This document shows, piece by piece, positions 12,402 to 23,525 of a DNA stretch of 64,000 bases (its first letter is position 1; every line of letters starts with the position of its first letter). A program made the position numbers and the translations under genes. Source of the stretch: Scleroderma bovista (Eukaryota > Basidiomycota > Agaricomycetes > Boletales > Sclerodermataceae); contig JAYMGJ010000375.1 of assembly GCA_037178675.1 (NCBI GenBank), positions 27,093-91,092 on the forward strand, written 5' to 3'. A model generated the notes under the pieces. It did not search any database and had not been told where the DNA came from. It saw only the letters and a list, made by a program, of their open reading frames with translations.

Positions 12402-13753
12402 AGAAGCTCTACGCCTACTCTTGGAACCAGTGCGCGACTCAGTCGAACGAGAGGAGCGGCTCCGTTCCCTTTACATTGGACCCGCTCGGACTCACCAGTC
12501 AGTTTCCCCTTGTTCGATTCCGACAACTAGGGGAAATCCGTCGACTAGTATGGGCTTATATACGCCCACTCGCTCCAGGGCCCTTACTCCTGGTCCTGAA
12601 ATCTTCGTACCCAAACAGTACGAACGAGAAGGTTCTATCCTTAGCACTGATCCAGATTTTGATCCGAACGATCATTGGCATGATCCTCTCCTGGATCCGC
12701 GCTATCTAGCTTTTATCCTTCGGTCGGTATACCATCGAGTCCAGGATCCGATTCCAAATTTCCCTTCACAGATCGTGATACCAGTGGAACGTCTTATTCC
12801 TCTTCCCTGGTATGATTATCCCGATCCTGTTATCCACCTTGAAGACTACATTGTTCAATGTACTGAACAAGAGGTATCTGTTCAAGCGACTCCCTTCCGT
12901 GCAGACCATACTGGCTGCATTCTCGGCTTCAGTCCTCCTGTCGCCGACCTCTTTCCCACTGGCCAGGGTGACATTTTCTCCATGTTCTTCCTCAAGGAGG
13001 ACATGTGTTACCCTTGGCTACGGAGTATTGGGTTTAATGTCGCTAGGAACAAGACACGCTTCAAGCAAAAGTGGATGAGGGGAGAAGTGGATTTTGGAGC
13101 TCAGTTCCCTGGAAAATTCTTTCGCTCTTTATCGTCAATTCAGCAGAAGTTTGCTAAATTTGTCATAGACATTTCAGACTATGTCATTAACCCGGCGGCA
13201 GGAAAAATTGCTGTATGCAATAGAGAAGCGCTTGCTTCTTACCTCGCCTTGGGTGTCGACGACCACGGCGACTGGATTCTTGGCCAAGATTTTTGGCAAT
13301 ATTTTACCGATTCGCGCGGTCCCAGTGTACCCCATGCCTCTTTCCTCTCCTGTACCTTACGTCCGAGACGCATTTGAGTACCTTTCTGTTATTCAAATTA
13401 ACAATACTCTTCATCGTCACTTTGATTACACTTCTTTTCAGACTCTTCTTCTCTTTTGTACTACCACCAGTCCAGAGGACTCGGCACAACTTCGACTCAC
13501 TTCCTATATTCCTTTTATACGAATACCGCTTGAGATTCAAGTTGCCAGTTACGTCAAATATCCTTTTACTTCTTGCGCATTAATTTCTTTGTCTTGCTAC
13601 ATGAATAGTTTTGCGGAATTCCTAGGCACTGCCACGGAGATACCCAATCCGCATTACTTTCCAGAGCTAGATTTTGAAAGCGCAGAAGAAATGGAATGGC
13701 AACAATCAGCGGGTTACCATGGAGTTGAGTATCTGTCAAAAGAGGGTCAATGA
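12355..13753 (+). CDS. Extra copia ORF 2, unknown protein (frame change near 13300)
   Basis: A 340-residue frame runs from ATG 12355 to 13377. Coding-like text continues in the next frame (from about 13300, YVRDAFEYLSVIQ) to a TGA at 13751-13753, and the same frame then continues as a very basic stretch to 14017. This suggests one longer protein broken by a frameshift or nonsense mutation, or made by frameshifting or splicing. It has aromatic and acidic patches but no recognised motif, and it is not similar to Env, gag or pol domains I know. The start is the first ATG and overlaps ORF 1. Confidence 0.45.
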
Positions 13754-13990
13754 AAAGAGAATCGACGAGATCGGACGAGTATGCGGAGATTTGAAAGAAG
13801 AGCTAGGGACAGAGACAGACGTCTCATGGGATTGCTAACACCGCGCAGAGCACCGGGAACTCACAACGGGAAACATCGTAGACAAACGACATTACGACAA
13901 TTTCGATCACCATCCCCACAGGCTTGGATAAATCCAAATCCTCGGAACATTCATGGTTCTATTCCAAATGGAGAAAACATGATCACTGAC

Positions 13991-14017
13991 CTATTTTTCT
14001 TTTCCTCTTTGCTGTAG
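13991..14017 (+). promoter_or_regulatory. Strong 3' splice site just before gag
   Basis: A branch-like CTGAC, a long pyrimidine run and TAG end one base before the gag ATG region (ATG at 14019). It would allow gag-pol to be made from a spliced RNA that skips ORFs 1 and 2. Confidence 0.5.
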
Positions 14018-14018
14018 A

Positions 14019-15857
14019 ATGTCAACAAAAGATCTCTCCACTTATGTCCCGATTTTCGATGGAACGAACTACAAGGAGTGGTATGATAAGTTGGAAGCTT
14101 TCGCGATGGCGATGAAGTGCGATGGACCCATGACCACTGACAGAGCTACAGTTCCTGCAGCTGACCGCGATGCTTTTGACGTAATAGATCGTCAAATGCG
14201 AGGCATGATACGTCTCCGCCTTGGAGCAACCTATCAGTCTCATGTAGGTGCTACTGCCAGGGCGACGTTGACAGCACTGAAGACCGCTTTTGGTACTCCT
14301 GGGAGAGTTGGAGCGCTCGTTGAGCTGCGTTCTTTGTTTCAGCATCGCATGAAACCCAACGCTAATCCCATCCATGAGGCCAATAACCTCATTCAGTGCG
14401 CTGCCCGCCTCTCTACGGCAGGATATGCTCTCGCAGACGGACTTATCGCTTTGGCCATTCTTATGGCTTTACCTTCCGATTGGGAGAACCTAGTGTCTAC
14501 ACTTTGTTCCACCCTCGACGATGCTGGTTTCACTGTTGCCACAGTCACTGCCCAGATTCATCGCGAGTATATGCGACGGCAGGCGAGTCGTGGCAGGTCC
14601 ACTATATCTCTACAGGATCGACTGTCAGAGCGAACTTCTTTCGCTGCTGAGTATTCAGACGCCACTCTGGTGACGCGTCTCACAAATGTGAAACCTGCAG
14701 TTCGCCCTTCTTATCAAGGAGGTAACCGAGGAGGTAAAGGCAAGCAACCTGTTCGCGATGGACAGCGCAGCCAGTACCCGCGCTGTGTCTTCCAGGGATG
14801 TCGCCGGAATCATTTCCCGGCTGAGTTTTGTCCTATTGGTCGTCAGAGAATTTTCTACGATCAAGGAGGCAAACAGATTTGCTGCCAACCTCAAGTCCAA
14901 TCTCCTCCGGCTGGAGGATCGAGTAATAATCATCGCGGAACCCCTAATCGTGGTCGTGGAGGAAAAAGAGGAGGACGAGGAAGAGGGAAAGGCCGAGGAG
15001 GAGGTGGAACTCATGTTGTCTTTGATGAGTCCCTCCAATATTATGACCAACCTGACTATGAGGAGTTTCAGGATTATACGGCCATGATGGTCGATCAACC
15101 AGCCACCTCGGGTCTTGCCGAGATTCCCGTTTCTCCAACTATCGAAAGTCTCGATGCACAGTTGGATGAGTATAACGCGGAGAGACCCATGGCTCCCTTC
15201 TCTGAAGAAGCCGTGCGGGCAATGTGGGCTGATGAATCAATGGGGCCTTCAAGTTTTGATGATATCATCGAAACTTATGAACAGGAGGCCACCTATGATT
15301 TTGATCGTACCTGTGCGTTAATCCATGTCCCTAGGATTCCAACACAAGAGCCTGACGTCCCTCTCCTATTCTCCCATCCAGAAACTGAGGTTTCTTGGAA
15401 TAATTGGGAAGAGATAGAGGATGAGGACTTTGTACGTTTAGTGCGACGCGAGGACGTTTTGTGTCCAGGTAGCGCCTTATGTGTTCGTTTTTGGAATCAT
15501 GGGGGACAACTCCCTTATATGGATGAACATGGCAATATTCGCCTTGATTCAATGAGTTCTGATGTGTTCTTCTTAAATCGTACTTTTGAAGGTCACACAG
15601 AGATCGTACGAAATTTTCGAATTCCACGAGCACTCATCATTGGATGGTCATTCCTTGGTTTCCCTGCTGAAGTTCACTTTTATAGTGGAGAAGTGGATTG
15701 TGATTTGTGCAATACCTCACATCCACATTTTAGCTTTCGTCAAGCACCTCATAGCGAATCAGATGAAGCCATTCAAATGGCTGTTGATATCGCGAAGCGG
15801 AATCTCTTTCCACCTCGCCGCCCAACTATACCAACATCCTCGTTCCTGACAAATTGA
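14019..15857 (+). CDS. Copia Gag protein
   Basis: 612 residues. The N-terminal 190 residues carry the copia-type gag fold (DGTNYKEWYDKLEAF near the start, then helices with LRSLFQHRMK). A cysteine/histidine cluster CVFQGCRRNHFPAEFC (about 250-265) stands where the CCHC nucleocapsid knuckle is expected but has a different spacing. An RGG-rich stretch (about 300-330) should bind RNA, and an acidic C-terminal third follows. It forms the particle shell in this family. The frame ends at TGA 15855-15857, and pol continues in the same frame. Confidence 0.85.
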   Translation: MSTKDLSTYVPIFDGTNYKEWYDKLEAFAMAMKCDGPMTTDRATVPAADRDAFDVIDRQMRGMIRLRLGATYQSHVGATARATLTALKTAFGTPGRVGALVELRSLFQHRMKPNANPIHEANNLIQCAARLSTAGYALADGLIALAILMALPSDWENLVSTLCSTLDDAGFTVATVTAQIHREYMRRQASRGRSTISLQDRLSERTSFAAEYSDATLVTRLTNVKPAVRPSYQGGNRGGKGKQPVRDGQRSQYPRCVFQGCRRNHFPAEFCPIGRQRIFYDQGGKQICCQPQVQSPPAGGSSNNHRGTPNRGRGGKRGGRGRGKGRGGGGTHVVFDESLQYYDQPDYEEFQDYTAMMVDQPATSGLAEIPVSPTIESLDAQLDEYNAERPMAPFSEEAVRAMWADESMGPSSFDDIIETYEQEATYDFDRTCALIHVPRIPTQEPDVPLLFSHPETEVSWNNWEEIEDEDFVRLVRREDVLCPGSALCVRFWNHGGQLPYMDEHGNIRLDSMSSDVFFLNRTFEGHTEIVRNFRIPRALIIGWSFLGFPAEVHFYSGEVDCDLCNTSHPHFSFRQAPHSESDEAIQMAVDIAKRNLFPPRRPTIPTSSFLTN

Positions 15858-18800
15858 GACGCTGAGTGTATTCTTTGTCATTCTTCATGCACCACCACTC
15901 TCTGTTTGGATTGTGGACGGAAACAAAGAGATGGAAGTACGCTAATTCTTTTGGATTCAGGCGCGTCGCGACATTGTACTCCTCATTTCGAGGATTTTAT
16001 TTCCTATAAGCCGTATGGAGTGTCGAAGTTCTCGACTACTGCAGAAAAAGATACGTTTGTGGAGAAGCTTGGTCTCGGGACCGTTTTGATGCTTCACCAC
16101 GGCAAGGTCATTCGACTAATTGACGTTGAGTATTGTCCGTCTGTTGCATGTCGATTGATTTCTACTGGGCAGCTCGTGGGTCAAGGTTATTCCCTGAGCA
16201 CCACTGCCTCTGGCACAAGGCTTTTTGCACCTAGTGGCGACTTATATTTGCGGTCGGACCCGATAGCAAGTGTAGGACCTCTTCACTATGTCCGTGTACT
16301 TTTGCAGTGCATAGATGAAAAGGTACAAGTCATTAGTTCAAAGAAAGATGAGTATCTTCTTTGGCATCATCGTATGGGTCATCCTTCGAAAAATGTCATT
16401 AAACATTTGCATAGTGCATCTAGGAATTTTAAAGCCATTGCTATTCCTGCCGACCTAGCTCCTTGTTCTGGGTGTACTGCTGGGAAGATGGCTGAAAAGT
16501 CTTTCGCCATCTCATATTCCCGTGCCACGAAACCACTGGAACTTGTCCATTCGGATCTCTGCGAGTTTCCTGTTCTGTCCTATTATCGTTGTTGCTATAT
16601 TGCGACTTTCATTGATGATTATTCTGCTTTCGCATGCGTTTATCCCCTTGCTGCGAAATCCGACACCTTCCGCGTATTTCAGGAGTTCAAAGCCTGGGCT
16701 GAGAATTCGCTCGGTGCGCGACTCCTTCGATTGCGTTCGGATCGTGGGGGAGAATTTAGGACGAATGAGTTTTCTGCCTTCATGCGCCAGTCGGGCATTG
16801 AGCAGCAGTTTTCTTCGCCTGATACTCCTCAGCAGAATGGTCGTGCTGAACGGTTTAATCGGACGATGGTTGAGAAGGAAGAGGCTATGCGACATTCTGC
16901 TTGCCTTCCACCAAATCTCTGGCAACATGCTCTGGAAACTTCCGTCCATGTTTATAATCGCCAACCCTTTCGCAGATCTCTTTGGAAAACCCCTGTTGAG
17001 CTATGGAAAGGCAAAGTACCGGATGTCTCTTACTTCCGTGTCTTTGGTTGCCTTGCTTATGTATTCATCAAAAAGGACCAACGCAACAAACTCGAACCAA
17101 AATCCCGTCCTATGATATTTCTAGGCTACGAATCTGGCTCGAAAGCGTATAGGTTCCTGGATGAAGGAAGAATCGTCGTATCCGCGAATGCGATATTCGA
17201 TGAAACCATCTTTCCTCGATGTGTAAAAAGGATCGAAGAACCACGTCAAAATGAAGTTAGCCGTGAAGATCACGATGAAGAGGATCACGAAAGTGACTTG
17301 GGGGTCGCTCCTCCAATCATTAGTAGTGAATCAAATATTCCCTACTCGTCCACATACGATCCGCCACAATCTAGTGTGCAGGACAATGATGAGCCACCAG
17401 TTATACCTTCTGGAAGTAGTGCTCACTCTACTAGGATTCCACCAGCAGTAAAGGGCACTGTTTATACCCCTAAACCAATTATGGAGAGAGAAAGGTTTAA
17501 ACCATATCCTGATCCATCCGTCCCTAGACGATCTGGTCGAATCAGAGTCGTACCGACTAGACCTGATAATGTCTATGGTGAGAATGCACATCCTGTAGAG
17601 GCCGAGAAATTCGCCGAAGCAGAGAGTAATAAAGTGCAGGAGGATCAAATGACCTTAGGATTTGGGACTCAAGGAGAGAGTCATGACCTTGTGGATTTAC
17701 ATCGCTTACATCATGAGTTTGGTTCAGATTTCTTGAACTTTCTGATGTCAAAAGCTGAAACCCTCACTCCACGGATTCCAGTACAGTATAGGGATATTTT
17801 GAGATTACCAGCCGATGAAAAGAAGGCTTGGGATAGTGCTTGTCAAGACGAAATTGACGCACTTTGGAAGCGTCAAGTCTGGTCGCTAACCAATCTTCCT
17901 CCGAATCGTAAACCAGTTAAGTGTCGCTGGGTTTTTGCCGTAAAATCTGACGGTCGCAAACGTGCACGTCTAGTGGCAAAAGGTTTTTCACAGGAATATG
18001 GAGTGGATTACGAAGATGTATTTTCACCCGTTGCAAGATTCGAGTCTGTTCGAATTATTCTTGCCCTGGCTGCGCAGAACGCTTGGAGTCTTCAAGCTTT
18101 GGATGTTAAAACTGCCTTCCTATATGGTAACCTCGAAGAGGAGATCTATATGGATCAGCCAGAAGGCTTTATCAAGAAGGGAAGAGATGAGAAGAAAGTT
18201 TACCGTCTCTTAAAAGCTCTTTATGGTTTGAAGCAAGCCGCTTTAGCGTGGAATATCGAGCTTCACAAGTCCCTTCAACGACTAGACTTTACCCGTGTCG
18301 TTTCTGATGCTGAGATTTATGTTCACCATGGAGTAACTGGGAACAAAAAGGTCAAAGTTCTTCTCATCCTGATCATCTACGTGGATGATGTTCTCTTTAC
18401 TGGCTCTGACCAGAAATATCTTGGGATGATGAAAGAGAAGTTTATGAAGGTCTGGGAATGCCGCGACCTTGGGGCTGCAAAGGAGTATCTTGGGATGAAA
18501 ATCCAGCGAAACCCATCAACAGGTTCTTTAATCGTTGATCAGGTGGAGTACCTGGACAAGATTCTCAAACGCTTCGATATGCAAGATTGTAATCCTGCAA
18601 ATACCCCACTTCCAGAGAAGTATGATCCAGTAGCGAGTATGGGGGAGTCTACTCCCAAATTACGCTCACAATATCAGTCAGTGATAGGATCTCTTCTCTA
18701 TCTTATGCTTGGAACGAGACCTGACATTGCGTTTGCTGTCATCAAAATGTCTCAGTTCTCTGCGAGTCCAACAGAGGATCATCTTAATCATGCCAAGTAT

Positions 18801-19364
18801 ATCTTTCGCTATCTTCGAGCGAATAGAGAATGTGGCATTGAGTTTAAAAGAGATCACTCGTTGCGAGTGGAAGGGTATGTCGATGCCGATTGGGCTTCTG
18901 ACAGAAATGACCGGAAATCCTGTACTGGTTTTACCGTGTTGTTTAATACCTCTCCAGTTTCCTGGGTTAGCCGGAAACAGAAGACCGTTGCCACTTCAGC
19001 GACTGAAGCTGAGTACATGGCTCTTTCTGACGCTGCGAAACAGATATGTTGGATCAAGTCTTTACTTGAGGAGTTGTCTTTTGACATTCCACCTGTCGTT
19101 CTCTATGAGGACAATATGGGCTCCATATTCTTAGCGCAAAACCCCACGCAAGAGAGACGAACGAAACATATTGATATTCGTCATCATTTTATTCGCGAAT
19201 GTGTTCAAGAAAGAAAGGTCATTTTGTTACGACATATCTCTACTGATAAACAGTTAGCAGATGTCTTTACTAAAGCCCTTGACAAAGTCAAGTTCCAGGG
19301 TTTTAAGAGTTTTCTTGTTGCCGACTTGACATGTCTCAAGTCTGGGGGAGTGTTGAGAAAGTAA
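15858..19364 (+). CDS. Copia Pol polyprotein (protease, integrase, RT, RNase H)
   Basis: This continues in the gag frame after one TGA and has no ATG near its beginning. It opens with a cysteine-rich piece CILCHSSC and CLDCGR, then the aspartic protease (LLDSGASRH, about 15946). Next come the GAG-pre-integrase motif (LWHHRMGHPS), the integrase core (LVHSDLCEF, FIDDYSAF, DTPQQNGRAER), the reverse transcriptase (RWVFAVKSDG to IIYVDDVLF, catalytic YVDD near 18380) and the RNase H region (VDADWASD, SATEAEYMAL, KHIDIRHHFI). The stop lies 14 nt inside the 3' LTR. About 1168 residues counted from the TGA. No other stop or shift was seen, so the enzyme part may still work. Confidence 0.93.
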   Translation, partial: DAECILCHSSCTTTLCLDCGRKQRDGSTLILLDSGASRHCTPHFEDFISYKPYGVSKFSTTAEKDTFVEKLGLGTVLMLHHGKVIRLIDVEYCPSVACRLISTGQLVGQGYSLSTTASGTRLFAPSGDLYLRSDPIASVGPLHYVRVLLQCIDEKVQVISSKKDEYLLWHHRMGHPSKNVIKHLHSASRNFKAIAIPADLAPCSGCTAGKMAEKSFAISYSRATKPLELVHSDLCEFPVLSYYRCCYIATFIDDYSAFACVYPLAAKSDTFRVFQEFKAWAENSLGARLLRLRSDRGGEFRTNEFSAFMRQSGIEQQFSSPDTPQQNGRAERFNRTMVEKEEAMRHSACLPPNLWQHALETSVHVYNRQPFRRSLWKTPVELWKGKVPDVSYFRVFGCLAYVFIKKDQRNKLEPKSRPMIFLGYESGSKAYRFLDEGRIVVSANAIFDETIFPRCVKRIEEPRQNEVSREDHDEEDHESDLGVAPPIISSESNIPYSSTYDPPQSSVQDNDEPPVIPSGSSAHSTRIPPAVKGTVYTPKPIMERERFKPYPDPSVPRRSGRIRVVPTRPDNVYGENAHPVEAEKFAEAESNKVQEDQMTLGFGTQGESHDLVDLHRLHHEFGSDFLNFLMSKAETLTPRIPVQYRDILRLPADEKKAWDSACQDEIDALWKRQVWSLTNLPPNRKPVKCRWVFAVKSDGRKRARLVAKGFSQEYGVDYEDVFSPVARFESVRIILALAAQNAWSLQALDVKTAFLYGNLEEEIYMDQPEGFIKKGRDEKKVYRLLKALYGLKQAALAWNIELHKSLQRLDFTRVVSDAEIYVHHGVTGNKKVKVLLILIIYVDDVLFTGSDQKYLGMMKEKFMKVWECRDLGAAKEYLGMKIQRNPSTGSLIVDQVEYLDKILKRFDMQDCNPANTPLPEKYDPVASMGESTPKLRSQYQSVIGSLLYLMLGTRPDIAFAVIKMSQFSASPTEDHLNHAKYIFRYLRANRECGIEFKRDHSLRVEGYVDADWASDRNDRKSCTGFTVLFNTSPVSWVSRKQKTVATSATEAEYMALSDAAKQICWIKSLLEELSFDIPPVVLYEDNMGSIFLAQNPTQERRTKHIDIRHHFIRECVQERKVILLRHISTDKQLADVFTKALDKVKFQGFKSFLVADLTCLKSGGVLRK
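19340..19350 (+). promoter_or_regulatory. Polypurine tract
   Basis: A purine run (GGGGGAG) directly before the 3' LTR start, as needed to prime plus-strand DNA. Confidence 0.6.
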
Positions 19365-19934
19365 GTGCTTAGTCATCAACAGCACGTGACTTCTCTAGAG
19401 CCTTGACACGTGATGTGTCTGGACTCGCCAACTTCCATGTGATACTTCTGTCACATGACCGGTTATCAAAGTACCGACTAACCGGAGTCATATCTCTTAT
19501 CTATGACATCATCAAGATAAGCAGAGATAACGTTCCTTCTAGAACGTTCCTATGAGGTCATGTCTAGACCGTTTCTTATCTCTTATCTTACCTATGACTC
19601 ACTGTGGTATTCTACGAGGTTCTACGAGTTTCCACAGGATACTATGTTAGGAAGGTACTTATCTGCCTGTCCAATTATGGACTCTTATGGCCACTCTACT
19701 TTACATGGTCTGTGCGCAGCTCAGACATATAAATACTCTTATGCTTTTAGTAGCACAGTAGGATTTTACCCACCTGTTTTATCCTCTGTTGTTATCAACA
19801 AACTCTCAAACCACCTTCGGTTATTACTCCAAGTTAGAACCGTCTACCCAAGTGAGTTAAGGACTTCATATCATTTGTGTAGAGCCCGCTGCGTAGTGTC
19901 CACTCTCTCCTGTTGTGGACATTGCCTCCCGTTA
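19351..19934 (+). repeat. 3' LTR of the copia element
   Basis: Same boundaries as the 5' LTR (TGTTGAGAAAG to CCTCCCGTTA), one base shorter. It is followed by the duplicated target CCTCC at 19935-19939. Confidence 0.92.
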
Positions 19935-19939
19935 CCTCC

Positions 19940-21087
19940 CTGACAAGGGCCTCCACTACCAGCATCACTACCAGAAGACAGACCAGTGCCTACAGAAGCC
20001 TGGACACAGGATTATTGAGAGAAAACATGTTGAAGCCTCCCACCTTCTCCTCATCCATCACAACAGTCTCCACTGCTCAGAACTTCCTTGCTGAACACTC
20101 TCTGTTGTCTTAACCATCAGCAACTTAACAAATTTTCTGAAACAACTTATTTGTCTGGAAAGGGCTGAAATAGTCTGGAGGGTCTTAAGGATCTGAGATA
20201 TCTGAGAATTTTTGGGTATCAGACTGGCCAACTACCTGAAGTTTCTCATCAGCAAACCAACCCTTTTGATTAGCCAAGCTGACAGCATTTGACAGTGCTT
20301 AGCCACCCACCCAGGCTGTCTGACTCTGTACCAGTCTGGTTCAGCCCATTATTCACTCCATTGTATCAGTAAAGTAAAAAAATAAATTTATTAGTACTAC
20401 AAATACAATACAGTGTGGGTCATTCAAAATACATCAGCAAACTGACCCATGCCCTGTACAGTCTGTACAGCTGATTACAGAAAACTACAGCAAGGTACCC
20501 AGTAATACAGGGCTGTACAGAAAATGGACAAAAAAACTGGCCTATAAACCTTGCCTAAAAATTTCACTGAACCTTCTTTGTATCAAAAATAAGCTTTTTA
20601 CATACCAGGTTTGACTGTGGACACTGAATTGCTCATGTGATATGTCAAAACTTGGGGTGGCAAAAGTGCTGTTTTGCTGATGTAGGCAACTTGACTATAG
20701 CAAAAAATTAAATTGTATCTACACCTTCAATACACCTCATGCTGGTATTTAAACTATATAGACATACAGTAGTGTGCTAGAGCTTGAAGGCTATCTGAAC
20801 AGAATATTGAATTTCTCACTTTTTCAAAGTTGAGTTCCCTGAAAGTGGACTTGAGCTGGAGACTGCTGGAGTTACTATATATGGACATTGGAAGACCAGA
20901 CCACCAGCTCCATAATCAGTTGAGCAACACATCAACATTCATCATTACCATAGGTCCACAGTGGCAATGAGACTTGTATTTCTTGACTGCAAATTCAGCT
21001 TGTCATGTGTTTAAACCATTTCTGTTGACATGTGAGGCAAAAAAATGGTGATCAATGAGTGATGTTCTGTACCTGCCATAAGCCAGG
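19940..21087. other. Intergenic, no gene seen
   Basis: An A+T-moderate spacer between the copia element and the fold-back element. Small TGTACAG repeats occur near 20455-20520. No reading frame of interest. Confidence 0.4.
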
Positions 21088-21109
21088 TAGTTCAGTCACA
21101 AACCCTCGC

Positions 21110-21830
21110 AAAAGTGGGTCATCGGACATGTACATTTGCCTGTAAAGGTGGGACTAGCTGACGCCGGCCGATGCTCACAAAACTGGGCCAGGCCGATGTT
21201 TTCTATTATTGCAAATCTAGTACAGGCCTGAGGGACATTAATCACTGCAAAACTGGGATGGGCTGATGTTTGATAAAAATTGTAGAACTGGGACTGGTGG
21301 GAGCATTGTAAAACTAGGTCAGGCCTGTTGAACAAAAAAATTGACAAGTGTTTCAAAGCTGGGACTGGCCGATGTTGTAGATACATTGCAAAACTGGGTC
21401 AGGCCTGTTGAGAAAAAAGTTGTCAATTACTGCAAAACTGGGTCAGGCTGACATGGCAGAATTGGGTCAGGCCTTTTGAGGAAAAAATTGTCAAGCATTG
21501 CAAAACTGGGTCAGGCTGACATTGTATATACATTGCAGAACTGGATCAGGCCTGTTGAGAAAAAAAGTTGTCAAGCATTGCAAAACTGGGTCAGGCTGAC
21601 ATTGCAGAACTGGGTCAGGCCTGTTGAGGAAAAAGTTGTCAAGCATTGCAAAACTGGGCCAGGCTGACATTGCAGAACTGGGTCAGGCCTGTTGAGGAAA
21701 TAGTTGTCAAGCATTGCAAAACTGGGTCAGGCTGACATTGCAAAACTGGGTCAGGCCTGTTGAGCAAAAAAGTTGTCAACCATTGCAAAACTGGGTCAGA
21801 CCCAAAATTGATACACATTGCAGAATTAAA
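21110..21830 (+). repeat. Minisatellite 1, left arm
   Basis: Repeated units built from GCAAAACTGGGTCAGGC and GTTGTCAAGCATT. A composite unit of roughly 60-65 bp recurs, most regular at 21400-21790. Confidence 0.85.
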
Positions 21831-22560
21831 TTACTGTGCTGACTACCAAAAATGTGGACCATTGATTAGGCAATATTGTGTACTGTTGGTGTGATAGTGT
21901 TGACTACCAAAGATGTGCAGCTTGGATTATCTAATGTTGTGTTCTATTGGTGTGGTAGTGCTGATTACCAAAAATGCGGACTATTGATTAGCCAACGTTG
22001 TGTAGTGTTGTTGTTGTAGTGTACTACCAAAAATGTGTAGTATTGATTACCTAATGTTGGGTACTCTTGGTGTGGTAGTGCTGATTACCAAAAATGCGGA
22101 CTATTGATTAGCCAATGTTGTGTAGTGTTGTTGTTGTAGTGTACTACCAAAAATGTGTAGTATTGATTACCTAATGTTGGGTACTCTTGGTGTGGTAGTG
22201 CTGATTACCAAAAATGCGGACTATTGATCAACCAATATTGTGTGGTGTTGTTGTAGTGTACTACCAAAAAAAGTGTAGTACTGATTACCTAATGTTGTGT
22301 AGTATTGATGTGATAGTGTTCATTACCAAAAATGCGGACTGTTGATTAGCCAATATTGTGTAGTATTGTTGTAGTGCACTACCCAAAATCTGTAGTGTTG
22401 ATTACCCAATGTTGTGTAGTGTTGATTACCAAAAGTGCGGACTTCTGATTAGCCATTATTGTTTAGTGTTGATTACCAAAAATGCGGACTATTGATTAGG
22501 AAATGTAGTGTAGTGTTTGTGTATTGGAGTTGATTACCAACATTGTGTAGTTTTCATTAA
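21831..22560 (+). repeat. Minisatellite 2, left arm
   Basis: Units with AAAAATGCGGACTATTGATTA, CCTAATGTTG and GTGTAGTGTTG. Several 120-bp blocks are near-identical (for example 21959-22078 and 22079-22198). Confidence 0.85.
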
Positions 22561-23429
22561 CTAAATTCAGTAGTGTCAACACTTGATTACATAAGCTCTC
22601 CAAGCGCCACTACTCCCAAAACATTACCATATTTGGTCAATAGTTGACTTCAAATATTCCCACCTTTGTTCTGGTACTTTTCTTCCCCTTCTGTGCTTCA
22701 TCCCTGGTCCAAATGTACTGTAAAAATGATTCTGTATCCCATATTACCCTATAGGATCACCATTGGACCCTCATCTAAATGTGCAAGGGGCTCTGTATCC
22801 CCAGAGAGTAGTGCAGGCTTAAAAACACCAAAAATGTTCGCATTTTTGATACATTCAACATATCAACTTAAAGAATGCATCCCCATACAGGGGATATATG
22901 TACCTACAACATATTTACAGTCCACAGCATGGGATCCATGTCCTGGTGCGATGTTTTATGTTTTTCCTTTGCAAACATATCACCATGGCAGGCAATTACT
23001 AGGAGGTATGGTGGCTACTGGATGGTCTCCAGTGGTATTACTATGCTATACCAAAGTCCCAATACAATCTAGTGAGCAGCTGACCACTCCAAGAGGAGCA
23101 GCATAGAAAACAGCACTTTCATAACAATAGGTGCTGTATGATCCTCCAGATCAGGTATGCACAATATGACTATCTCAAAAGCTGGGGGATACCATACAGT
23201 AGTGGATACAATTTACTCAAGTCAATACCGCTTGATGTGGGGGAGGGAAGGGCACAATAACATACAGAAGGCGTGGGAAAATACCCCACAAAATGCGGAG
23301 ATATGCAAAAACATTACATATCACACAACACATAACATCTACTGACCTAGAAATGCTACCAACAGCCTACTAATATCACATAATGCTTATACTCAGCTGT
23401 TCCTGACATGCTTAGAGGCACAAATCATT

Positions 23430-23525
23430 TGAACCAAGAACATGTTGTTACTGTCCATATACACTGCAGCTTTGCACCTGCAGTACTGATATGATGTAGC
23501 ACATTTCCGCATTTTTCAAACCTTG
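23430..23525. other. Loop of the fold-back element
   Basis: The only part between the arms that is not mirrored: 96 nt starting TGAACCAAGAAC. The arms stop abruptly at CAAATCATT and AATGATTTG. Confidence 0.8.

Larger units (their letters stand above)
10987..19934 (+). mobile_element. Ty1/copia LTR retrotransposon
   Basis: An 8.95-kb element with LTRs of 585 and 584 bp, a 5-bp target duplication, a half-tRNA-type primer site, and gag and pol in the copia order (protease, integrase, reverse transcriptase, RNase H). The LTRs differ at roughly 15-20 positions, mostly transitions, plus a few short indels, so insertion was not very recent. About 2.4 kb of extra frames precede gag. Gag and pol are divided by one TGA in the same frame. 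Pol itself shows no break. Confidence 0.95.

Noticed and set aside
15855..15857. Selenocysteine codon
   Set aside because: TGA between gag and pol could in principle be recoded, but mushroom fungi generally lack selenoprotein machinery. Read-through or mutation is simpler.
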